A DNA stretch of 10,206 nucleotides, taken from Podila epigama. Taxonomy: Eukaryota > Mortierellomycota > Mortierellomycetes > Mortierellales > Mortierellaceae. The stretch lies in contig JAAAVE010000867.1 of the NCBI GenBank assembly GCA_015679605.1, forward strand, positions 1-10,206, written 5' to 3'. The position numbers and the translations under genes are program-made. How positions within the stretch are numbered: position 1 is the stretch's first letter; every line of letters begins with the position of its first letter. The notes beneath the pieces were generated by a model that saw nothing but the letters and a program-made list of their open reading frames with translations, ran no database searches and was not told the DNA's origin. Of this stretch, positions 1-7,300 are shown piece by piece.

Positions 1-59
1 TTTTTTGCTGTGTTGAAGGCACCGAGAATGGGATTGCAAAATAGATTGATTGCACCCAT
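1..59 (-). other. Possible start of a divergent gene cut by the left edge (very tentative)
   Basis: On the minus strand an ATG at 59-57 sits in a favourable context (ACAATGG) and is followed by about 19 open codons running off the window. They read roughly MGAINLFCNPILGAFNTAK. I do not recognise the peptide, and about 20 codons can be open by chance. The plus strand is also open in one frame over the same bases, up to about 172. If real, this would make 60-1188 a divergent promoter region. Treat it as a pointer to check the neighbouring sequence, not as a called gene. Confidence 0.12.
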
Positions 60-228
60 TGTAAATCACATTGTGTGGTATTTTTTTTTTGTTTTTGTTT
101 TTGTTCTTCTTACCGGCACAGAAAGCTTCTTGACTGGGGTCTTTTTAATCTTCATGTCCGTCTATCCTGGTTGATTGAACAGCAATTGTCTTTTTTTTTA
201 TTTTTGGTTGATGTTTTTTGGTTTTTTT

Positions 229-254
229 CTTTTTCTTTTTCTTTTTCTTTCTTT
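229..254. repeat. CTTTTT microsatellite
   Basis: Tandem CTTTTT units, about four copies, lie inside a longer pyrimidine tract that spans roughly 190-300 on the plus strand. This is typical low-complexity intergenic DNA, and its copy number is likely to vary. Confidence 0.7.
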
Positions 255-1113
255 TAGGCGTGTGTTATATCCTTCACTATTTTTTTTTTCTTTTTTTTTC
301 AAACTTTCTCTCCAGCTTTTTTTAAAGGCGTGAATAGGTAATGTCGTCAGGAATGTGAGCGAAGGATGATAGGGATGAGAGATGAGGGGGGATGTGACGC
401 GTCCCTCTTGAAAAGTGAAGGGCCGATATGGAAAATGAGAGCAGAAAAATAAAGAAAGATTAAAATGAAATTGAAAATGGAAAAAAATAGAAGTAAAAAA
501 TGAAAGGGGGTTTTTGCTGCGCGTGTCAATAGTTGAACACCTGAGGCAAAAAAACAACACACACTAAAAACAGATTGCAGGATATCCAGACAAGTGGATG
601 TGTGTAAAATGTATAAATGTAAATGTTTGAATGTATGTACGAGCGTGTTCGTGTGCTAGTGTGCTAGTGTGAATATGTGTAATGTGTGTGTTTTGTGTGT
701 GCATAAAATGAAAATGTAATTGAACACTGCACCCCAACTGGACGCATGGAGTCCACGCTGGATTCCCCTAAAATGCAAAACAAGCGAATATTGGTCACGT
801 GAATCTCAATTTTCAAGGACTTGTACAGCCATGTCGAGACATGCCAGTTTGTTATCGTATAGACAGGGTTCTTTTTGTGTTCAAAGCGTACTGAGAATTC
901 AAACTTTCCACAACGTCAGAGACGATTCTCGGCCATGATGTAGGTTGGGGTTGGTGTGTACAAGCGCAGAGAGGCAGAGAGACAATGGTGGTGCTTGAGC
1001 ACTTGAATAGACAAGAGTGGTATTGTTTGACCAACCCTCGAATTTCATTAGCAGTCATGTGCAAGTCAACAGAAAGCAGTCATACTTTGTTATTTATTTA
1101 TTTTTTTTTTATT

Positions 1114-1119
1114 GATGAG
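1114..1119 (+). promoter_or_regulatory. PAC-like GATGAG motif upstream of NSA1
   Basis: The hexamer GATGAG lies 70 bp before the start codon, directly after a T-rich tract. GATGAG is the core of the PAC element found before ribosome-biogenesis genes in ascomycete yeasts. The gene here is a ribosome-biogenesis gene, so the match is suggestive. An AACCCT hexamer, the core of telobox-like elements before ribosomal genes in some eukaryotes, lies at about 1033-1038. Hexamers occur often by chance, and use of PAC in this lineage is an assumption. Confidence 0.25.
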
Positions 1120-1188
1120 TTGGTTCATGCTTGTTTGTTAGTCAACAAGTCTCATTCACCTCCATCACCCCCTTCTACGAGTTCATTC

Positions 1189-3048
1189 ATGTCCTCCCAG
1201 CGCTTCTACACTGGCGATGAGCAGGGTCTCATTAAAGGTAGAGTGACATCAATTGACATGACATTGCTACCTTCAGACCATCCACTTTTTTTTATCAACA
1301 AACAGACCACAGCGCACAAACTCCCCCCTGAGGTCTTTTTCCTCACGTTGTAGTTCAAGTTGAAAAGAACAAGGCCCACTAAAGAATTCCCTCTCCATTG
1401 TTTTCTTTTTTTAAAAAAAAAAACATTAGTCGTTACTATCACAGAGCTTCCACCTGTCAAAGTAAAACGCCGCAGGAGAAATGAGGTGGTCGAGACACCC
1501 GCCAAACCCGTGCCAACAGTCGAGACGTGGGGTATCCCAGATCGTGAAAAGGCAGTCCAGCTGTTGTGTTGGGATCATGATAAGAAGCATTTGGTTGTCG
1601 CCCGCAAGAATGGAATGATTCAACTCTTGGACCCCAAGGATGGAACTGTTGTCACTGAGTTCAAGCAGGTGTTGAGCAAGGTTGATAAAGTGGATACAGT
1701 CTTTGTTGGTTTGTTTGCCAACTCGGAGTAAGTGTCATTTTTCTTTTCACTTTTTTTTGCTTTTCTGTTTTAACACCATCTCATGCGCCTCTTCTGGAAC
1801 CCATTTCGGTGTAACAAAAAGGAAGAAATGGAAGGAAGGAAGTTAAAAAAAAAGAAAACTCATCAAAAATCTTTATGGTCGCTCTTTGTGGAGAATAGAT
1901 CCATTATTACATGCACCAACACGGGAACGTTGACGGTACACAATATTCAGGATGCATCAAAGATCTCAACAGTCAATGTAGGCAAGGATATCTGCAGGAT
2001 GAGAGTACACCCAAGGGAACATCACATTGTGGCGACGGCAGGCAAGGAACAAGAGTTGACACTCTGGGATCTCCATGTGCTTTTCAAGAACGATTCAACA
2101 TCTGAGGCTGAAAAGAATGTCAAGAAGCAGGGCAAGGAAAAGAATGGACAGACCAAGGCCAAGGCCAATGGCAAGGCAGTGCAGCAAGAGGAAAACAAGA
2201 AGGGTAGCATGTACAAGTCCAAGGAGATTCTTTCGAATGGTCAGATTTTCAAGGCCAAGAATGTGAAGAATGATTATTTGGATCTTCGCGTCCCAGTGTG
2301 GAACACTGATTTTCAGTTTTTGAGTCAATATGATTCGACACGGATTGCGGTTGGTACGCGACACCATCAGATTCGAGTGTACGATACGAAGGGAGCACGC
2401 CGTCCAGCTGTGGATGTTGAGGTTGGAGAGATGCCTGTTGTGGCGTTGGCCAATGGCAAGGATGCAAGCGAGGTTGTCTTTTCGGATACAGTGACCAATG
2501 TGTATTCGGTGGATACGCTTTCAGGAGCCATCGTTGGGCAGTACAAAGGTAAAAGGCGGGGAGTGGCGCGATTGTTACAAGTGTTCCATTATGTAAAGCA
2601 TAGCATAAGATGTGAAAGCTTTTTTTGTTTGGCAATTGACTAACTGGCTGACTAACTGACTGACTGATGTGACTTTTCGTTACACTTGAAATTAGGGTTT
2701 GCTGGAGTGGCGACTGCATTGACGACGTTTAGACCGTTTGAGGAGGACGAGACGACGTGGCACTTGGTGTCGGTGGCGATGGATCGATGCTTACGCGTGC
2801 ACGAGATGGGCAATGCACGGAAACTGTTGCACAAGGTGTATTTGAAGCAGCGAATGACGGCAGTGGTGGTGGGAGAGTATACCCCCTATGAGCCACCAGA
2901 GGAGGAAGGAGAGGAAGGCGAGTCGGGCCGAGTGAAGACCAAGACGAATGGGTTGGATGAAGATGAGAATGATGATGATTTGTGGGAGTCGATGGGTAAG
3001 CTTGAAGATAAGAAGAAGACCAAGAAGAGGAAGACGACCAAGGAATAA
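1189..3048 (+). CDS. NSA1: Nsa1/WDR74-family WD40 ribosome biogenesis protein, four exons
   Basis: Exons are 1189-1237, 1430-1727, 1899-2548 and 2696-3048, joined by GT-AG introns of 192, 171 and 147 bp. The product is 449 residues, close to yeast Nsa1. Nsa1/WDR74 is a WD40 beta-propeller of nucleolar pre-60S particles, released by the AAA ATPase Rix7/NVL. Sequence support: an N-terminal RFYTGDEQGLIK strand; a join across intron 2 giving FVGLFANSESIITCTNTGTL; the family hallmark LDLRVPVW at about 243-250; then an MDRCLRVHE blade and a LLHKVYLKQRM segment. A Lys-rich insert fills about 180-236. The tail has an acidic patch, then KKKTKKRK, a likely nuclear/nucleolar signal. The start is the first ATG giving the family N-terminus; its context is weak (T at -3). 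An in-frame ATG at 985 is disfavoured. An acceptor 15 nt downstream of the one chosen for exon 2 is also in frame. Function is assigned by family; splice sites are inferred by eye. Confidence 0.9.
2638..2667 (+). repeat. CTGA/CTAAC repeats at the branch-point region of NSA1 intron 3
   Basis: Near the end of the third intron (2549-2695), CTGA/CTAA tetranucleotides repeat, giving two copies of GACTAAC at 2638-2644 and 2650-2656. Their candidate branch adenines lie about 52 and 40 nt before the acceptor at 2695. Either could serve as branch point. The repeat looks like a simple expansion around it. Confidence 0.5.
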
Positions 3049-3282
3049 GAGTAGGAGTAGGAAGGAGTAGGACATGCCATTCATTATTACAGCATCAACA
3101 TAGAACATCTATTGTTCATTTTATGAGAGTTCACAAACACACATCCACACAAACACACGTACACACGTACATGACAACATGACACATTTACAGAGAGAGA
3201 GATACACAAACATTGCAAAGCAGCAGCGCAGCATGGACAGGGACCGGGACACAAACAACAATGTAGGAACTCCCTCCCTCCT

Positions 3283-3290
3283 TGACGTCA
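3283..3290. promoter_or_regulatory. CRE-type palindrome TGACGTCA
   Basis: A perfect 8-bp TGACGTCA is followed two bases later by TGACGG, a second half-site-like match. TGACGTCA is the consensus for ATF/CREB-type bZIP factors, conserved in fungi. It lies about 1.1 kb before the glucosyltransferase start and 235 bp after the NSA1 stop, so its target is unclear. The match is visible; its function is inferred. Confidence 0.3.
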
Positions 3291-3575
3291 ATGACGGTCG
3301 GTGCGGGAAATCAAATCTCGGCAGAACCTGTTGGATGTCAGCTGGAGAGAAAAGGGAAGGGGAGCTGAGTGGCCAAGAGTGAGTGAGTGAATGAGGTGCC
3401 CTGTGCTCTTTTTTTTTTTTTCCTTTTGGGTATATCCCCCTATCCCAATGCCCAGTGCGGTTCCTTTGTTTGGGAAGGGAGGGGTACAACCGTTTTGCCG
3501 CGCAATTTACTTTAGTGTTTGAACGAGGAGAGATGGATGTAAGCTGGGAGTGTGGATGGATAGCCTAAGTGACAA

Positions 3576-3591
3576 GTGAGTGAGTGAGTGA
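3576..3591. repeat. GTGA tetranucleotide repeat
   Basis: Four exact GTGA copies on the plus strand. A similar short run lies at about 3378-3390. The complementary TCAC-type repeat occurs at about 4126-4157. Confidence 0.7.
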
Positions 3592-3616
3592 GAAGTAGAG
3601 TAGAGTGAATGCACAT

Positions 3617-3668
3617 GCATACTTGCATACTTGCATACTTGCATACTTGCATACTTGCATACTTGCAT
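3617..3668. repeat. GCATACTT minisatellite, 6.5 copies
   Basis: Six perfect 8-bp units, GCATACTT, plus a final GCAT stand in direct tandem. A GTGA repeat lies just before and a short GACAAGTGGG duplication just after (about 3670-3690). The units are perfect, which points to recent expansion or slippage. No coding frame or protein repeat is attached. There are no spacers, so it is not a CRISPR array. Confidence 0.9.
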
Positions 3669-3669
3669 G

Positions 3670-3690
3670 ACAAGTGGGACAAGTGGGACA
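3670..3690. repeat. GACAAGTGGG duplication
   Basis: Two direct copies of a 10-bp unit, GACAAGTGGG, are followed by a diverged partial copy (GACAATTGGG). They adjoin the GCATACTT array and are part of the same repeat cluster. Confidence 0.6.
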
Positions 3691-4125
3691 ATTGGGAAAG
3701 ATCTGCGCGTTGACATGGACACTGTTGGTTGTTTGTTACCACTCTCACTCTGCTTGTGCGCAGTCCACTTTGATCCACAACAGTCCACAGACCTGTTTTT
3801 CGTGTCAAAAATCAATGCGCACCGCGTCAACAAAAAAAAAACTCAAAAAAAAATCCCGAGAGTGGAGTGGAGTGAAGTGAATCTGAAGTGAGCGGCAGTT
3901 CAGTTTAGTTTTGACTTGACTTTTTGTTTTGTCAGCGTATTGAACCCATTTGTCATCTCTCTTTTATTTGCTCTTTCTATTTTCTCATTCTTCTTCACTT
4001 CTTCTTCTTCACTTCTTCTAATTCTTTTAATTCTCCACTTTCTAATTCTTCACTCTTCTTCAATCCGTCATTCATTCAATCACACTTACAAAACATACAC
4101 TCCACATCCATTGATCACGTCAAAC

Positions 4126-4157
4126 ACTCACTCACTCACTCATTCATTCACTCACTC
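4126..4157. repeat. CTCA/CATT tetranucleotide repeat
   Basis: Tandem CTCA units change to CATT-type and then back to CTCA. They lie within the G-depleted stretch before the glucosyltransferase gene. Confidence 0.7.
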
Positions 4158-4217
4158 TTTATTTCCCTCCCCTATCCATCCTTCCCCCTTTTTCTCACTC
4201 GTTTCAATCTCGGCTTA

Positions 4218-4250
4218 CCATCCAACCTTCCATCCAACCTTCCATCCATC
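4218..4250. repeat. CCATCCAACCTT repeat, about 2.7 copies
   Basis: A 12-bp unit CCATCCAACCTT is present twice and followed by CCATCCATC. It lies in the CT-rich leader region. Confidence 0.65.
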
Positions 4251-4392
4251 CTCATTCTATTCACTCTTTACTCACTCACTTCCACTCACATACACTCATA
4301 TTCACACTTTGTATCACACCAGAGATTGACAAGGTGTGATCCATACTTGCACCTATCCATCCAATCGATACACACATCCTCCAGAAAAAAAA

Positions 4393-7300
4393 ATGGACTC
4401 GCTCCATGCCCACCTGGATGCGCTCCTAGCTCCAGACACATCCTCGCTCCCTCATCATCACCATATCCTCCACCGCTCCCATCAACCTCTACCCGGCTCT
4501 GTCTGGGAACGACACTCCAACCTGCAGCTTGCCTGCATGGTCATCTCCATCTTTTTCTGGATCTTTTCCTTCACTGCCGCCTTTGCCGCCATAGCCATCA
4601 GGTAAAGAAGATCCCTCATGCACATGTTTCTTCACACGTACACACATATATACAACACAATACATACGGTCCCAGTCAATGCGCAGTGTGTGTGACGCAT
4701 CGGACCCTGTCTGAAGCTGAAAAAAAAAAGAAAAAGATTTTCCCGACCATCAGAAACCGCGTTTTTGTACATCCAGATGAGATGTTTTCGCATTCAGACA
4801 GGCAGGACTGGCAGACAGGCAGGACTGGCAGACAGGCAGGACAGACAGGCAGACACGAAGACACGTAGACAGATATTTTCCCGTTTTGTGCGGACTAGAG
4901 TAGAGTGTCATGACTCGGACCGACACTCCTTCGGCAAATATCAATCTAGCATGAGTCGTCATCCGTTATCTCAGGGTGATTTTGGTATCATGGTATCATG
5001 GTATCTCATTCTATGGCTAACATGGATCAAAGAATACTAACCCAACCCTGCTTGTCTTTATCCGTTCAATCGTTCAATCCTTGGCATTGATCCAGTCGCT
5101 CGAGATATGCCGGACATAAACGGTCAATGTCTTCGAGGATGGCAAAGGAGGATGCCCCTGGTGTCTCCATCATCCGCCCACTGCGAGGCATCGACTGTAA
5201 TATGTACGAAAACTTGGCCTCATCCTTCCGCCAAGACTATCCAAAGTTCGAAATCATCTTTTCTGTCGCCCAACCAAACGACCCTGCGCTGGCCGTCGTC
5301 CGTGATCTCATGAAGAAATACCCAACAGTGGATGCACGCATCATCATTGGTAGGTTTTTCTCAATTTTTCTCTTCCTCGTCTTTTCTGGACTGGATAATC
5401 CAAACCACATCATCCAATCGCTGTTTGCACGCGCTCTTTGGCATTTAGCCTAGGCGGGTTTTCTCTTCTCTTCTCTTCTCTTCTTATCATGTTACGGTGC
5501 ATGATTTTTTTTCCTTCCTTTCAAAGAATACCATCATTTTGGCCCTTGTCTCCTTGGCGGCCTGATTATTATTCATCTCTCATCCCTCTTCACCTCCATT
5601 CAACTGTTCACAAAACGTCATGGGACCTGCCCTTGGACAAACAACGGGTGTGCGTGGGATGATCTTCTATGGACCTTTTCTCTCTCTCTTTCTTTCTTTA
5701 CCTATCACTCCACCCACCTTTGCCATGAACGTGTCAACTATGGAGAAATGTATATTTCGCAATCCAACCAACCAACCAACAAACCAACAACGCGTGATAA
5801 TGTGACCATTGTGGACCGTTGTTTTCTTTGCCTCCTGTGGTCAAGCGGACAATGCAGGCACGCAATTCAGTGCGTGGTCCGAGTACGTTTTTTACCAAAA
5901 CATGGACACATGAGACTCTTGTCCTCATTTGTTTGTTAGACAAAGGACAAAGGAGAACCATTCGCCCTATCAACATGCCACTCTACACTCAGGAGGTGGG
6001 GGGGATTGATTGGATAGATGGTAGAATGCAGAAAGAAAAAGGGGGGGAAATAGAGTGATAAGGATGACCTTGGGAATTCCTGTGAAGGCGACGTTGTCAT
6101 GCCTTTTTTTTTGCTTTCTTTGTTTGTTGTTACTGCTAGTACTGCTGTGTTGTCGAGCTCTTTGTCAACACAACAAGTAAACACCATGAGGTCGTTCTTG
6201 TCAACCTGACATCAAAACAATCCTACCTATGCCAATCTACCTACCTTACAACCTCTACCTCAATTTACCCTGGCCTACACGCGCACCCTCCCTACATTTA
6301 CACCAAAATGACGCGTCCAAAAAAAAACATCTAATCTCACTCATGTCTTCACCCCCCTTCCCTTCCTAAACAATTCAACTCTAGGCGAAAAAGTGGTTGG
6401 CATCAATCCAAAGATTAACAACATGATACAATCCTACGAGACTGCCAAGTATGACATTGTCTGGGTCTGTGATTCAAACGTTTATGTCGACCGTGGATGC
6501 ATGGGACGCTCTATTGACAAGATGATGCAGCCTGGCGTCGGTCTCGTCCACCACCTGCCCTTTGGTGTCCGTCCAAAGACCCTCGGCTCGGAACTGGAGC
6601 TCATGTTCCTCGACACGGTCCACGCCAAAATGTACCTCTTCATCAACTGGACTGGCCTCGCCTCCTGTGTCGTCGGCAAGTCCAATCTCTATCGCCGCTC
6701 AGACCTAGACAAGGTCGGCGGTATGGCCGCCTTTGGCAAGTACATGGCTGAAGATAACCTCGTCGCCACCGCCATCTTCAACATGGGCTACAAGCACGCC
6801 ATGACCAGTGACCTCGCGTACCAGTCCCTCGGCTCCATGACCCCGTCCGACTACTTTTTGCGTCGCGCCCGATGGACCCGCATCCGCAAGTACACCGTTA
6901 CTGCCGCCACTATCGTCGAACCCTTTATCGAAATGATTGGTTGTGGTCTTGTGGCCTCGTATGGCTTCAACTTGTTGTGGCAGATCCACTTTCTCAACTT
7001 TTTGGCCTTCCACGTTGTCGCTTGGTTCCTCGTCGACTTGACCGTCTACCAAGCCCTCTCAGGTCAGACCATGGACAACCTCCAAGGCTTCCTCATGGCC
7101 TGGTCCCTGCGTGAACTCGCCGCCCTCCCCTTGTTTGCCTATGCTGTAGCTGGCTCGACTGTTGACTGGCGCGACCAAACCTTTTTGTTGCTTCGCGATG
7201 GCACCGTCAAGCCCCTCGTTGCTCCTTCTCCTGCCAAAGTGACACCCTCTTCTTCGTCGGCATCCTCCTCTCCCTCCTCATCATCATCATCTTCTCGCTC

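Larger units (their letters stand above)
1..1188. other. Non-coding region upstream of the NSA1-type gene
   Basis: No gene can be supported here. Bases about 80-310 (plus strand) are strongly T-rich, with several pure T runs and a CTTTTT-type repeat. Bases about 590-720 are TG-rich and A/T-rich, with little C. Bases about 720-1080 have balanced composition but no convincing reading frame. The part just before 1189 should contain the promoter and 5' leader of the downstream gene. Open frames here are short, low in complexity and rich in Phe, Ser or Lys from homopolymers. A short open stretch at the left edge on the minus strand is listed separately. No tRNA, 5S rRNA or transposon ends were seen. 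Confidence 0.6.
3955..4330 (+). promoter_or_regulatory. G-depleted pyrimidine-rich promoter/leader of the glucosyltransferase gene
   Basis: About ten G residues occur in about 375 bases of the plus strand, which is otherwise C, T and A, with CT-rich blocks and TCAC/CATC repeats. No ATG occurs on the plus strand from about 3816 until the start codon at 4393. CT-rich tracts before start codons are common in fungal promoters, and loss of upstream ATGs is expected in a 5' leader. The transcription start cannot be fixed from the sequence. Confidence 0.45.
3049..4392. other. Intergenic region between NSA1 and the glucosyltransferase gene
   Basis: This holds the NSA1 3' UTR and the promoter and leader of the next gene. 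No AATAAA signal follows the NSA1 stop. The first half of the plus strand is purine- and GA-rich with GAGT repeats. From about 3955 it turns into a pyrimidine- and CA-rich strand with very little G. Several tandem repeats are listed separately. The long open frames here (for example 3924-4868 and 3121-3489) come from skewed composition and read as Ser/His/Leu-rich low complexity, so they are not called. Confidence 0.7.
4602..5095 (+). other. Long intron 1 of the glucosyltransferase gene
   Basis: Donor GTAAAG at 4602, acceptor CAG at 5093-5095, splitting an AG/T serine codon. The 494 bp are much longer than the introns of the flanking genes. It holds a 17-bp minisatellite (4797-4871), an 8-bp GGTATCAT repeat and a perfect TACTAAC branch motif at 5035-5041. 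A second in-frame acceptor (GAG at 5102-5104) is possible. No hidden exon was recognised; the protein joins well without one. Confidence 0.75.
5350..6384 (+). other. Very long intron 2 of the glucosyltransferase gene
   Basis: Donor GTAGGT at 5350, acceptor CTCTAG ending at 6384, phase 1. At 1035 bp it is several times longer than the other introns here, yet the protein reads smoothly across it (ARIIIG to GEKVVGINPK). An in-frame stop at 5451-5453 excludes read-through. Contents: a TTCTC repeat (about 5461-5480), a CCAA repeat (about 5764-5780), runs of G near 6000 and 6045, and a weak 7-bp stem at 6146-6172. No nested gene, snoRNA boxes or transposon ends were recognised. Confidence 0.7.

Noticed and set aside
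198-562. Overlapping minus-strand open frames in the left region
   Set aside because: Phe/Ser/Lys-rich translations of homopolymer and CT repeats, with no recognisable domain.
1238-2695. Frame changes within NSA1 as possible frameshift mutations
   Set aside because: Each change coincides with a GT-AG intron whose removal restores the family sequence in frame, so the gene is spliced rather than broken.
3617-3668. CRISPR-like direct repeats
   Set aside because: Units of 8 bp in direct tandem with no spacers, in a eukaryotic genome: a minisatellite.
3121-3833. Minus-strand open frames in the intergenic region, including one with a repeated CKYASMQV pattern
   Set aside because: The peptide repeat is only the GCATACTT array read in frame; the flanks are low complexity and there is no domain.
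3924-4868. Long plus-strand open frame of about 314 codons
   Set aside because: It is a by-product of G-depleted, repeat-rich DNA (few stops), reads as Ser/His/Leu low complexity, starts on a non-ATG codon, and overlaps exon 1 of the glucosyltransferase in another frame.
5064-5080. Repeated GTTCAATC resembling a tRNA T arm
   Set aside because: No matching stem or remaining tRNA arms; it is a short duplication in the intron just before the acceptor.
5620-5976. Possible nested gene within intron 2
   Set aside because: Open frames are short on both strands with no recognised motif, and some rest on simple repeats such as CCAA. A non-coding transcript is not excluded.
6146-6172. Inverted repeat TGTGTTG / CAACACA in intron 2
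   Set aside because: A 7-bp stem with a 13-nt loop and no further support is expected by chance at this scale.
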